A DNA stretch of 64,000 nt from Cantharellus purpuraceus. Taxonomy: Eukaryota > Basidiomycota > Agaricomycetes > Cantharellales > Hydnaceae. The stretch covers positions 310,001-374,000 of the forward strand of contig JALBUN010000008.1 of assembly GCA_025174535.1 (NCBI GenBank). The letters run 5' to 3'. Below the pieces are notes generated by a model. That model saw only the letters and a program-made list of their open reading frames with translations. It was not told where the DNA came from and did not search any database. Below, in pieces: positions 45,615 through 57,804 of this stretch. Position 1 is the first letter of the stretch. The number at the start of each line of letters is the position of its first letter. The position numbers and the translations under genes were made by a program.

Positions 45615-47894
45615 GGAAGGCTTGATTCTTCACCAAAATTGATCTCCAGCATGCTTACCATCTTGTCCAGATTCACAAAGGTGATGAATGGAAAACTGTG
45701 TTTCGCACTTGATATGGCTCATTCAAGTAGTGCGTTATGCCCTTCAGACTTACCAATGCTCCAGCAGCATTCCAACATCTTATGAATGACATCTTCTCTG
45801 ACCTCCTGGATATATGCATCCTCATGTACTTGGATGATATCCTGATATACTCTGACAACTCCAAAGAACACAGCAACCATGTCTGTGAAGTCCTTCTCAG
45901 ACTCCAGAAAAACAAGCTGTATGCTCAAGCTGACAAATGTTCTTTCCATGAAAGCACAGTTGAGTACCTCAGATATATATTGTCTCCAAACAGACTTACT
46001 ATGGACTCCAGCAAAGTCCAGGTAATGCAAGATTGGCCAGAACCCCACAAAGTCAAAGATGCACAATCCTTCTTAGGATTTGCCAATTTCTATAGGTGTT
46101 TCATATTCAACTACTCCGATCTCACATGTCCACTGACTTGTTTAACTCATAAAGGAACTCCATGGGAGTTCTTGGACTCCTGCCAGACATCCTTCGAAAT
46201 GTTAAAGAGAGCTTTCACTACAGCTCCAGTCTTATCACAATGGAACCCAGGATCTCCAATCATTGTAGAGACCAATGCCTCTGACTATGCACTAGTGGCC
46301 ATTCTATCAACCATCTCTCCAGCAGACAACAAGGTTTATCTGATAGCTTTCCATTCTTGGACTTTCACTCTGGCAGAACTCAACTATGATGTCCATGATA
46401 AAAAACTACTTGCAATCTTTGAAGCTTTCAAGTCCTGGCAACATTACCTTGAAGGATCTCCAACTCCAGTCGATGTCATCACAGACCACAAAAACCTCAA
46501 ATATTTTTCAACTACCAAACTCCTTACTAGGTGGCAAGCCCACTGGTCCAAATTCCTGTCCCAGTTTAATCTGGTAATCTGTTTCCATCCCAGAAAACTC
46601 AGTACAAAACCAGACTCATTAACTAGATGATGGGACATCTATCCTAAAGAGGGAGGAAATGATTACACAGCAGTAAATCCACATAATCTTAGGCCTGTGT
46701 TCACTGACGAACAGTTAACCACTTCCCTCTGAGCAATGGCATTCTATTCCCCAGTCCTCCAAGCAGCCATCACTATGGACATCAATACACTCCACTCTGA
46801 TATCTGATCTGCACTCCAATCAGATCCAGCCATCTCCAGACATCTCATTAAACTGACCAATCACTGGTCCATTGACCCAGAAGGCTTACTCTGTCTTGAC
46901 AACCGCATCTATGTTCCTGATGTGAACAATCTCCAGCTCCACATACTCCAGAACAAACATGACCATCTGGTCTCCAGTCATTTTGGACAGAACCGAACTA
47001 TAGAACTAGTCAGGTGGGACTATGTCTGGCCTGAACTCCATAGTTCTGTTAAGTCCTACATCAAGTCTTGTACCACTTGTATGCACTCAAAGTCACAGAG
47101 ACATCATCCTTATGGACTACTCAAGCAACTCCCCATTCTGGAGAGTCCATGGAACTCCATATCCATGATCTTCATCAAGAAGCTTCCAGCATCCTCCGGT
47201 TATGACACCATCTTAGTTATTGTGGACCACCTTACCAAACAGTCCATTTTTATTCCTACAGTCGACACCATCACAGCTCCTATGCTTGCAAAACTATTTG
47301 TGCTCCATGTCTTTTCCAAGCATGGAGTTCCATCACACATTACCTCCAACTGTAGTACAGAGTTTGTGTCCTCCTTTTTCTGAACCCTTGGAAAAGCTTT
47401 GGACATCAAACTCCATTTCACCTCTGAATACCACCCGGAAGCCAATGGACAAACCAAATGAATGAACCAGACCATGGAACAGTATCTCCAAGTCTACTGC
47501 AACTACCAACAGGACAACTGGTCTGACTTACTTCCCATCGCAGAATTCGCATATAATAATGCTCCAAACACCACTACTGGCTTATCTCCATTCTTTGCCA
47601 ACAAGGGTTATCACCCAAACATCTCCATACATCCCAAATGAGACCTTGCTTCCTCAAGAGCTTAAAACTTTACTGTGGACCTCAATGAACTCCATCAGCA
47701 TCTCTGAAAGACCATCTCCGATGCTCAACTCTGATACTCCACCTCTGCTGACCACCACCAATCCCCAGCCCCAGACTTCAAGGTTGGAGACAAGGTTTTC
47801 ATCAAATCTGACAATATCTGTACAACAAGACCTTCCAAGAAACTATTGGAAAAATACCTCGGTCCTTTCAAAATCATCACTCAAGCGGGCTCTA
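45615..47894 (+). pseudogene. Family E chromovirus pol: RT, RNase H, integrase (left-hand fragment)
   Basis: RT starts within [19 protein letters not shown] (45640), with [13 protein letters not shown] and YLDDILIYS (45830). RNase H (TNASDYALVAILS at 46270, [11 protein letters not shown] at 46505). Integrase (HFGQNRTIELVRWDYVW at 46980, CTTCMHSKSQRHH, MIFIKKLPAS, TSNCSTEF, YHPEANGQ at 47430). About as open as family A but clearly diverged from it. Several stops. It ends at ctcta 47890-47894 where the E5 3' LTR begins. The remainder lies inverted at 25586-25738. Confidence 0.85.
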
Positions 47895-48397
47895 TGTTAC
47901 GCACTAGGTCCGATTGGGGGTCGGAGATTGAGTTGGAGGTTTGGTCGGAGTCAGAGTACGTCGTGGGGGTCAGAACAGACTTGGCTTCAGCTTATATGCT
48001 GTGCCCTCACTAATACTGGTGTCCGAGACTTCAGAGATGGAGTACAACTTAGAGAGTTAGGATTGGACTTAGGAACTAGGCGTGATTCAATATTCGAACT
48101 GGGGAATGAAGTCCCCAGTCAGCAACTTAAATACATATTTTGAAATCTAATAATAATTACTCCAGTGATGGATCTCCGAGGCCAGCAGCCTTACATGAGT
48201 ATGTCCGAGTCCAATGGGGACAGATGTCCAGGTTCCTATGGTGATGCTGATGCATCAATTGGAGCCGGAGACGGATGGGCGGAATCGGCGGTGACAATCA
48301 GACAGGTAGATGGAGACATGGTGGTTTAGATTTCATATGCGTGGGGATCTGAGTGGATCAGATGGGGATCTGGGCGTTAATGAATATGGTCATAACA
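47895..48397 (-). repeat. Family A LTR, 3' LTR of E5
   Basis: 503 bp, tgttacgcactagg...atatggtcataaca. A short gap near 48325 removes part of the block that elsewhere reads ttccaaatggagtat. The left flank ctcta is the complement of tagag at 25734-25738. Confidence 0.92.
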
Positions 48398-48499
48398 GTA
48401 TCTCTCCATTTAAGGCCAAGCCCCTGAGGCCTCATGTCTGCGGATTGAATAGGTGAGATGGTTGGGTGCAGTCAGAGTTATACTGGGGGTCTGGAGACA

Positions 48500-48507
48500 T
48501 ATAAAAG
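48500..48507 (+). promoter_or_regulatory. TATA box of the antisense gene, E5
   Basis: TATAAAAG, about 100 bp from the E5 3' LTR edge. The ancestral ATG (48539) lies 39 nt downstream, matching E4. Confidence 0.6.
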
Positions 48508-48550
48508 GAGGGGCATGATTGAGGTCTTATCCTCAACGATGTCAAGCCAT

Positions 48551-51500
48551 GAGTGTGGCAGAGCTTGAGCAGTTGCTCTTGGCCTGACGGAAAGAAGAGG
48601 AAGAGGAGCGGAAACGGAAAGAGGAGGAGGAAGCAGAACAGAGACAGAAGGAGGAGGAGGTGGTGGAATGGAGACGGAAAGAGGAGGAGGAGGCAGAATG
48701 GAGACGCAAGGAGGAGGAGGAGGCAGAATGGAGACGGAAGGAGGAGGAGGAGGTGGAACGGAGATGCAAGGAGGAGGAGGCGGAACGGAGACGCAAGGAG
48801 GAGGAGGAGGCGGAATGGAGACGCAAGGAGGAGGAGGAGGCGGAACGGAGACGCAAGGAGGAGGAGGAGGTGGAACGGAGACGGAAGGAGGAGGAAGAGC
48901 AGAGGCGAAAAGAGGCGGCGAAGATGGAACGGAGAAGGAAAGAGGAGGAAGTGAAGGCCAAGAGAGCCCACAGGGTCAAGGAACTTGCGGCCGTGATGGA
49001 GGCCACGAGACTGAAGGAAGTGGAGGAGCAGGCGCACAAGCTAGAAGCTGCCATGGAGGTAGAGGAGGAGGTGACCGGGGCAGGGGCAACCAGTCCAGGA
49101 AGCCCGAGTGTGCCTATACGGACAGGGACCCCTGAAGTCACCATCATCTCCATTACATGGACGGAGACAACTCGTCCGAAAACTGTCACTGCGGAGGACT
49201 TGCCATTACGTCCACGGGCACGGCCATTATTTGGGTTGGGTGCAGCTGAGGAAGATGAAGCGGTGGAGGCGGAGAGGGTGGAGGTGGAGGCGGATCCCGA
49301 TGCCAATATGGAGCTCGACGCAAATGCGGAACCCGAGGCGGGTGTGAATGTCAGGACGAATGCGGAGCCAGATCTAACTTCAAATTTTACGAGGAGATGG
49401 CTTGGGTAGCCACGGTCAAAGCTCGCAAAAGAGCGGAGCTCTATGCCGCTACCACTAAGAAGAATCTCGACGTCACGGTCTTTTCATTGAAGGCATACCC
49501 GAGTGCTGATACAGAGAAGCAGGAGGTGGATCGGAGGGTCATATGGTGCAAGGCGGAGAGTCGCGTGTTGGCGACCCGTAAGAAGGAGCTGTGTGTCGCT
49601 AGGTCGGCAATCCAGCTTCGCAAGTGCAAGATGGAGAAGGCGGTGGCAGAACAGCAGGACAAGGAGGAGGAGAGGGAACACTTGGAGGCTGCAGCAAGAA
49701 GGGGCAGACCACCCAAGGCTCTGGCTCTAGCGGAGCCATTTGGCAGGCCCGGCGTAACTTGCAACTTGTGTCATGATGCAGGCATGGAGTGTGTGTGGCC
49801 TACCGGCCCAACTCGCCACCTTTGGTCCTGCAATCATTGTCGGGGTCAGAAAGGAGGGTGTAGGATCGATGGAAAGTTTGATCCCCAGAGTCGGAGCGTC
49901 AAGCCCTGACTGTATGGGAACCACCTTTTCCCTATCAAATTCCATTTATGCAGCACCAATGTGCTATTCTTTGCTTTTCCATTCCTAAATATCAGCATAT
50001 ATTTGATGCTTGTACCTGGAATGGACTTATTCAAATATTCTCTATTTTTCCATATTTTTTCGGGAATATTCCATGCAGAACTCAGCTCAGAATCATTTAT
50101 TTCTGCTGTGCTACAGTTGTGGACCCATAGGCGCCCACAAACCTTCGCGCAGCCGGCTCTCCCCTTTTGGACCAGGCATTTGGCCTGAATTCAAGCTCAG
50201 ATGTCTCTGATCAATAAATATTCTGTAACTTAACAACCACAGCCTCTCAGGGCACTATTTTCCGTGCAGATCATCACCTGACATGTGGCTATCCATGGCT
50301 GTCCAAACCAGTGCAGAAAACAGGGTGGACACCCTTCTTTTTGCCTGATCAGTGCCTAGTTCAGGGGTCAGATCAGCTGATGGGTGATCAAATCAGGTGA
50401 TTGCCTTGGAATATTCTACCCCTTTCCATAACATTCTAGCTGTTTCCTTCTATTATTAGATAGAACTTTCCAGAACCATTATTCAGCTCCTGATCAGTGT
50501 TAGTGCTGTGATCAGATCCTGTGATTGGCTTGGAATATTCTACCCCTTTCTTCCACCTTCCACAACCTTCCAGTAGTTTCCATCTATTAATAGGTACAAT
50601 ATTCCAGAAGCATTAGTCAGCCCCTGTAAATACAATATATAAGGAGGCCATTCTGCCTCTGAAAGAAGAACATATCATCATCATATTCTACCCATCTTCT
50701 GCACACCAGTGTGACTAGAGTGACATACAGTGTCATCCTCTATCTCAGTAACTGTTGATTACCAGTTCAAGGATCTTTTACAGTTGTGTAACTGTACTTG
50801 ATTGCACTCAAAGTAGTGATATTCCTGCTTTGGGCATGAGTGTAATATCTGCCTCACGTGACTACGAATCTACAGGGTGAGATTGTCTGTCGATAGTCCT
50901 GCCATTAGTGCTCTTGTTTAAGCTACTAGTGTGTACTGCCTTTGCAGAGCATTAGAAGCTTGAACTCGTGTGAAGCAGTTGCTAGACTACTTCACACATC
51001 ACTGTTACCCGCCTCTGAGTGCCACTGGTTGGATGGTTGGATTCATCCACCTACTTCCTTTAGCCTCTAAGTGCATTCCGATCTTTTCAGAATATCTGGA
51101 CCCCTAAGTGTCCGTGAACTCTAGACTCTGGAAGTCTTATTCATTTCTTGCTGCTAAGAAACATATTACCTTTCTGCGTATAGTCTGCATTGACCAATAC
51201 AAAGGATTGTAACCAAAGTACAAACGTTAAATTGTTTCTGGAGTTGTGCTGCAGCAGGGTTTGATATTCTTCTCAGCTGTTCATTCACGGAATTGTGGTG
51301 ATTTAGAGTTTGCCCTAACACAATAATTTTGCGGGTTCCAAAACACTGACTAGTGGTACAAGGAGGGGCAGAGAAAGAATCAGAAGGTCATCCAACCAAA
51401 AAGTGGTGGATGGAGACAGGTGCTGTGGCAGCCAGGGGTAGTGGTGTCGGATCGGAAGGGGCAACGACCGGTGCAGGTACGGGGTGCATCTCTGTGCCCA

Positions 51501-51799
51501 ATAGTACCGTGGGCCAGCTTATCCAGCTGGTTAACCTTCAGTCGGAGCACCTCCAGTGGATGGAGGGGTTGCTAGTGGACTTGGTGAAGACGATGAAATG
51601 GAAGGAGGTTCTGGAGGGTCGGCAGACAGCCGAGTTACGTCGGTTGCAGAAGTTCATGGCCCCTTTGGATGAGGATTTGGACATGGGGGATGAGAAAGAT
51701 TGGGTGTCAGATGTAGAGAGTGATGATGAGTCAGAGACGGCATCGGAGGCGGAGCCTGAGGTAGATAAGGGGAAGGGAAAAAGGAAACGCGATGTATAA
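48551..51799 (+). pseudogene. Antisense coiled-coil / Zn2Cys6-type gene of E5 (split by C4)
   Basis: A 13-nt loss after the ancestral ATG (48539) leaves the second Met, MSVAELEQLLL (about 48551), in frame; a TGA follows at the usual Arg codon. The charged 10-residue repeats (48600-48900) are open from 48660 to 49409. A 1-nt loss near 49390 shifts the frame, and 49397-49909 is open with all six Cys (CNLCHDAGMEC ... SCNHCRGQKGGC). C4 then interrupts. From 51353 to the TAA at 51797-51799 it is open again: QLIQLVNLQSEHLQWMEG helix, acidic DEDLDMGDEKDW segment, tail KGKGKRKRDV. AATAAA-like signals follow the stop. It is the least damaged copy apart from C4. Confidence 0.85.
49911..51345 (+). mobile_element. 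Family C solo LTR, copy C4
   Basis: 1435 bp, TGTATGGGAA...CCAAAACA, flanked by ctgac at 49906-49910 and 51346-51350. Variant of C1/C2: instead of the TGASTCA array it has several TGATCA motifs (50346, 50384, 50491, 50509) and a partial duplication of about 124 bp of a segment beginning tggaatattctacccc. TATATAAGG lies near 50636. Confidence 0.9.
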
Positions 51800-51952
51800 A
51801 AATAAAAAATGAAAATGATTATAAATTTCAGAGTGGAGGAAAATGAGTCAGAGTGATAATCCTTCGGAGTTTTTGGGCAGGCTGGTAATTTCCCTTGTGA
51901 CTTGTAATAAAATGATAATGCAAAATAATAGAATTAGCATTAGTAATCAAAC

Positions 51953-54900
51953 TTAAAGATTCATAAGAGGGCCAGGTTTGTCTGGATAAGTAGAGTGAAA
52001 GTCGGAGACAGATTCGGATGCATGATCGAGTTCGGATGCGGAGATCCATGAAGACTCTTCATCGGTGCCTTCGTATCCAGTCCATTTGACTAAGTACTGG
52101 AGCTTGCACTTGTATTGATGGTCAATCTTCAAGTCCAGGATCTCAGATATCTCATATTCATTGTCTCCTTCGATGATGATCGAGGGAGGTGGAGGTTGCG
52201 TGTGACCGGAGATCTTGTTTGTAGTAGCGGGTTCGAGCATTGATATATGGAAGACCGGATGAACTGCTCGGAAGTGGTCCAGGAGGCGGAGGGTGAAGGA
52301 CCTGCTGCCTGCACGAGCAATCACCTCATAAGGACCTAAGTATTTCTTGGAGAGTTTCTTCGATGGGCGGGTGGTCCGGAAGTGTTCGGCCTTAACAAAT
52401 ACTTTGTCTCCAATTTGCAGGTCTGGAGCCGGAATGCGGCATCGGTCTGTGGAGACTTGATATTGTTTCTGGGCATCGGAGATGGTGTAGTTGATCAAGA
52501 TCAGTTACAAATTGGCAGGCTTTGGTGGAGGCAAGTTCTTTCTCAGGGTGGACGGAGATATTCAGATGATAGCCTTTATTAGTAAAGAACAGAGAGACGC
52601 CAGTAGTCGCGTTCGGAGTGTTGTTGTAGGCAAACTCTGCGATCGGAAGTAGATCAGCCCAGTTGTCTTGTTGATAGTTACAATAGACTCGGAGATATTG
52701 TTCCAGGGACTGATTCATTCGTTCTGTTTGTCCGTCTCCTTCAGGATGGTATCCGGAGGTGAAGTGAAGTTTTATGTCGAGAGCCTTTCCTAATGTGCAG
52801 AAGAAGGAGGACACGAACTCCAAGCCCCAATCAGATGTGACATGCGATGGGACTCTGTGTTTAGAGAATACGTGGAGAATGAACAATTTGGCTAGTGAGG
52901 CGGAGGTGATGGTGTCATGCGTCGGAATGAATAGTGACTGTTTAGTGAACCTGTCAACAATCACAAGTATGGTGTTGTATCTGAGCGATGGGGGGAGCTT
53001 CTCTATGAAATCCATGGAGATGGAGTTGCTCTGGGACCGGAAGTTGCTTAAGCGTTCTGTAGGGTTTGTGCCTTTGCAATTTTGAGCGCATACACGTGGT
53101 GCAGGAGTTACAGTAGTGTTGAATGTATTCTCGCATTTTAGGCCATACATAGTCCCATCAGATTAATCCTTGTGTGTGATTTTGCCCAAAGTGGCCTGAG
53201 ATCGGGTGATCATGGTAACACTGCAAAACTTGAAGTCGGAGACCGTTGGCATTGGGGACATATATCTGGTTGTTGTGTCGGAGGTGTCCTTTGGGGTCAA
53301 GTGACCATTTCGGATCGGAAGGGTTGTCCAAGTGTTTAACTGCAACAGGATCCGATTGGAGTGATGAGCGGATGTCGGAGTAGAGTTGGTCGATGTCCAT
53401 AATGGTGACAGCTCAGAGGGTGGGAGTCATGAGGGTGGATGCTCGTAGGGACAATGCCAGCTGCTCGTTAGTAAACACAGGACAAAAGTTGTGTGGGTTT
53501 ACAGTGGCATAGTCACTATTCCCCTCTTTAGGGTAGACGTCCCATCATCTAGTTAAAGCGTCGGGCTTTGCTCCAAGTCGACCTGGGCGGAAATGGATAA
53601 TGAGATTGAACTGAGATAGGTATTCGGACCATCAGACTTGTCTCTGGGTGAGCAGTTTTGTTGTGGAGAAGTATTCCAAGTTCTTGTGGTCAGTTATGAC
53701 ATCCACCAGATCGGAGGGGCCTTCAAGGTAGTGTCTCCATATCCAGAAGGCTTCATATATGGCAAGGAGCTCTTTGTCATGGACGTCATAGTTCAGTTCG
53801 GGGGGCGTAAATGTACACGAGTGAAAAGTGATCGGATGGACAGGATCATGGCAAGTGCATAGTCGGAGGCATTGGTTTCTAATAGGATAGGCACATCTGG
53901 AACACAATGAGTCAGTATCGGAGCGGAAGTAAAGGCCTTTTTCAAGGTCTCAAAGCTCTGTCTACATTCGTCAGTGAAATTCCATTGGATACCCTTCCTA
54001 GTGAGTCAGGTGAGTGGAATGGTGATATCGGAGTAGCTGTGAATGAAGCGGCGGTAGAAGTTGGCGAACCCTAGGAAGGACTGTACGTCTTTGACTTTCT
54101 GGGGTTCCGGCCATTCCTGTATGGCTTTGATTTTGTCATCAGACATTGTCAATCCTGCCGGGGAGAAGATATAGCCTAGGTATTCGACCAAGTCGGAGTG
54201 GAATTCACATTTGTCAGCACGGGTGAAGAGGCCATGTTTTTGAAGACGTCAGAGTACCTCTCGGACATGTGTCCAATGTTCTTCTTCGTTGTCCAAATAT
54301 ACCAGAATGTTGTCTAAGTAAACGAGGACAGTCACATCGAGGAGGTCAGCGAAGGTATCATTCATGAACCTCTGGAAGGCAGCCAGAGCATTGGTTAGTC
54401 CAAAGGGCATGACGCACCACTCAAAAGATCCATATCGTGTGCAGAAGGTCGTTTTCCATTTGTCACTTTCTCGGATGTGGACTAGATGGTAGGCATGTTG
54501 GAGATCTATTTTGGAATAGATCTTAGCCTTTCAAGGACTTTCAAGTAGGTCTGCAGTGCGGGGTATTGGGTATCGGTCTTTCTTGGTGATCTTGTTGAGT
54601 CCACGGAAGTTGACACATAGATGGAGTGATCCATCCTTTTTGCGGACAAATAGGACCGGAGCTCCATGGGGAGATAGGGATGGGCAGATGAAGCCCGTGG
54701 CCAAGTTCTCGTCTATGAATGTTCAGAGAGCCAGTAGCTCTTTTTGATAGCGAGTAGATAGGGCCAAGCGGAGGGGTGGAGTTGTCATCCAGTTCGATCT
54801 TGAGATCGTATGGTTGGTGTTCTGCTAGGGAGTCAGCTTTAGACTTGCTGAACATGTCGGCGAACTCATGATACTCCTTAGGAACCATAGATAGGTCCGG

Positions 54901-55567
54901 TGGAGTTGATCGGGTGGAATGAGTGGCAAGGAATATCAGATCAGAGAGGTGGACCTGGAATGTGTGAGAACCATCCAGTTTGCTTAGTCTGGTGAAGACC
55001 ATAGTGTCCACCAGTGATATAAACGGTGGGGTAGATGGAGTATCTATCGGAGCAGAGTCAGCAGAGGCGGAAGATAGTTTCGCACCTAAAGTTGCTGGTG
55101 ATGTTGGGAATCACACAGCCTGTACTGGAGAATGGAATGTGATATGGCCCAATGCCCAGTCAATCAATGGATTGTAGCAGGTGAGCCAGTTATGTCTGAG
55201 AACCACAGAACAGCTGGAGTCAAGCAGAGTAACATAGAATGTAAGGTTCTAAATTTCTCCGACAGAAAAACGGATAGACAGATCTATAGCTTGTGAAATA
55301 ACAGCATTAGTAGTGCCATCAAATAATCGGAGTGATATCAGAGTTATGGTGTATGTATGGAGTTTATGTAAATTGGAAAAAGAGGAATCAAGGAAACAGT
55401 GAGTAGAACTGGAGTCAATTAATGCTTGAATAGCGGTATCGGGAATGGAGTCGGAGTGGATGAGGAAGGTAAGGGAGTTGGAGTGGGAAAGAGTGGATGC
55501 GTTCAGGTGGACCTTGTTTGTCGTACGGGGAGTACCAACACAGCCCTCAGCCCGTACGGAGGCTATA
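51953..55567 (-). pseudogene. pol of E5
   Basis: Protease (about 55400, with DSG altered to DSS) from the C5 junction. RT with FGLTN-type block (about 54400) and YLDN near 54300. RNase H at 54000-53640 with a deletion between gatggac repeats. Integrase with the HFGQNHTQGLI region (53190), MDFIEKLPPSLRY (53000), TSDWGLEF and GDGQTERMNQSLEQ (52740). The integrase C-terminus and chromodomain (LVKWTGYEGTDEESSW, about 52075) are open to the TAA at 51953-51955. The last 181 codons form the best-preserved chromodomain region in the window. Confidence 0.88.
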
Positions 55568-55871
55568 TGTTTTGGAACCCACAAATTTATGGTGTTAGGG
55601 CAAACTCTAAATCACCACAATTCTGTGAATGAACAGCTGAGAAGAATATCAAACCCTGCTGCAGCACAACTCCAGAAACAATTTAATGTTTGTACTTTGG
55701 TTACAATCCGTTTTAATGGTCAATGCAGATGATACACAGGAAGGTAATACGTTTCTTAGCAGTAGGGAATGAATAAGACTTCCAGAGTCTAGAGTTCACG
55801 GACGCTTAGGGGTCCAGATATTCCAAAAAGAGGGGAATGCACTTAGAGGCTAGAGGAAGTAGGTGGATGAA
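55568..55871 (-). mobile_element. Family C LTR fragment, copy C5
   Basis: About 304 bp matching the TGTTTTGGAACCC end of C LTRs (minus orientation), broken at ggtggatga. It replaces about 850 bp that in E1 span the gag/pol junction, so insertion was followed by a deletion taking part of C5 and most of gag. Confidence 0.82.
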
Positions 55872-56155
55872 CAGCATTGCACCAAGAATGGCTGGAGCTT
55901 TCACGGATCGGAGCCATCAAATGGGTTGGGTTCTCGGACCTTGGTCCGGGACTTAGGAGCTCGTGGGCTACGGATGCTGCTGGCAAGCAGGGAGATGGCT
56001 TGCACCAGATTTGGAGAGGGCGGGGTGTCATCTTCTTCATTGACAGCCTCTATGTGGTCCGTTGGTTCTTCGACAACCTTGGGGATGGTGTCGATGCTGG
56101 GAGTGGGCACCTCGACGGTTCATGCATGTTCGGAATTGGCGGTGGATTGTGGCAT
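55872..56155 (-). pseudogene. gag of E5 (N-terminal remnant)
   Basis: About 95 codons from ATG 56155. The N-terminal segment includes VEEPTDHIEAVNEEDDTPPSPNL, then KVREPNPFDGSDP, before the deletion joined to C5. Capsid and zinc knuckle are missing. Confidence 0.8.
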
Positions 56156-56187
56156 TGGTAGGAGTGAGTATGGCAGTTCGAATATAC

Positions 56188-57242
56188 TGTTATGCACTAG
56201 GTCCGATTGGGAGTTGGAGATTGGGTCGGAGGTTGGGTCGGAGGTTTCGTTGGAGTCGGAGAATGTCGTGGGGGTCAGAACAGACTTGGCTTCAGCTTAT
56301 GTGCTGTGCCCTCACTAATACCGGTGTCCGAGATTTCGGAGACAGAGTACAACTTAGAGAGTTAGGATTGGACTTAGGAACTAGGTGTGATTCAATATTC
56401 AAACTGGGGAATGAAGTCCCCAGTTGGGCAACTTAAATACATATTTTGAAATCTAATAATAATTACTCCGGTGATGGGTCTCTGAGGCCGATGGCCTTAC
56501 ATGAGTATGTCCAAGTCCGATGGGGACAGATATCTGGGTTCCTATGGTGATGCTGATGCATCAATCGGAACCGGAGACAGATGGGCAGAATCGGCGGTGA
56601 CAATCTGTTATGACTATATTCATTAACGCCCAGATCCCCGTCCGATCCCCTCAGATCCCCGCGCATATGAAATCTATACTCCATTTGGAAACCGCTACGT
56701 CTCCATTTACCTGTCCGATTGTCACTGCCGATTCCGCCCATCCGCCTCCAGTTCCGATTGATGCATCAGCATCACCATAGGAACCTGGACATCCATCCCC
56801 GTCGGACTCGGACATACTCACGTAAGGCCGTCAGCCTTGGAGACCCATCACCGGAGTAATTATTATTAGATTTCAAATATGTATTTAAGTTGCCCAACTG
56901 GGGACTTCATTCCCCAGTTCGAATATTGAATCACGCCTAGCTCCTAAGTCTGATCCTAACTCTCTAAGTCATACTCCATCTCCGAAATCTCGGACACCGG
57001 TATTAGTGAGGGCGCAGCACATAAGCTGAAGCCAAGTCCGTTCCGATCCCCACAACGTACTCCGACTCTGACCCAACCTCCAACCCAACCTCTGATCCAA
57101 TCTCCAACCCCCAATCGGACCTAGTGTGTTCGGACAGGTAGATGGAGACGTGGCAGTTTCCAAATGGAGTATAGATTTCATATGCGTGGGGATCTGAGTG
57201 GACCGGACGGGGATCTGGTCGTTAATGAATATAGTCATAACA
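56188..57242 (-). repeat. Family A LTR, 5' LTR of E5 (interrupted 56606-57129)
   Basis: tgttatgcactagg at 56188 to atagtcataaca at 57242, split by a plus-strand A LTR. The primer complement cagttcgaatat lies just before it, at 56176-56187. The right flank aagaa has no partner on the other side. Confidence 0.88.
56606..57129 (+). mobile_element. Solo family A LTR inside the 5' LTR of E5
   Basis: TGTTATGACT at 56606, inserted after caatc. The right end stops at cctagtgtgt without the final AACA or a second TSD copy, so a small deletion followed insertion. Confidence 0.85.
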
Positions 57243-57370
57243 AAGAAGAGGTTTGTTCCATAAGAAGAAACTACTTATGGAGAACAATAAGAAAAGGAGT
57301 TCAGAGTTGATGGAGGTGGAGTAGAAAGATGGAGATGGAGTTGGAGATGGAGTCTGGAGATCGGACTTGG
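57243..57370. other. Short unassigned segment between LTRs
   Basis: 128 bp, purine-rich (gatggagatggagttggag), no ORF or family match seen. Confidence 0.5.
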
Positions 57371-57804
57371 TGTTACAGGATGTAACAACCATTGTTTCTG
57401 CCTATACATCTCCAGTTTTGTTGATACATCAGCATCACCATAGGAACCCAGACACCCATCCCCATTGGACTCAGACATACTCATGTAAGGCTGTCAGCCT
57501 TGGAGACCCATTAACCAGAGTAATTATTATTAGATTTCAAATATGTATTTAAGTTATACTACTGGGGACTTCATTCCCTCAGTTTGAATATTGAATCACA
57601 TCTGGGTCCCAAGTCTGATCTGAAACTATCTAAGGCATACTCTGTCTCTGAAACCTTGGACACCAGTATTAGTGAGAGCACAGCACGTAAGCTGAAGCCA
57701 AGTCTGTTCTGACCATCACAACTTTACCCCAACTCTGACTCTGATTCTGACTCTGACTTTGACTCCAAAGATCTGACCCCTCCCATTGGACCCAGTGCAT
57801 AACA
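57371..57804 (+). repeat. Diverged family A-like LTR
   Basis: From about 57420 to 57804 it follows the A LTR order (gatacatcagcatcaccatagg, the actggggacttcattcc hairpin, tgaatattgaatcaca, cccagtgcataaca), but with many non-CpG differences and a CT-rich repeat block. The 5' border (TGTTACAGG at 57371) is uncertain and no TSD was found. Probably a solo LTR of a related subfamily. Confidence 0.65.

Larger units (their letters stand above)
47895..57242 (-). mobile_element. Chromovirus family A, copy E5
   Basis: Minus-strand element: 5' LTR at 56188-57242 (interrupted by a solo LTR), gag remnant, C5 fragment, pol 55567-51953, antisense gene on the plus strand 48551-51799 (interrupted by C4), 3' LTR 47895-48397. 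The flanks ctcta and aagaa do not match, so one end has been exchanged. Confidence 0.9.
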
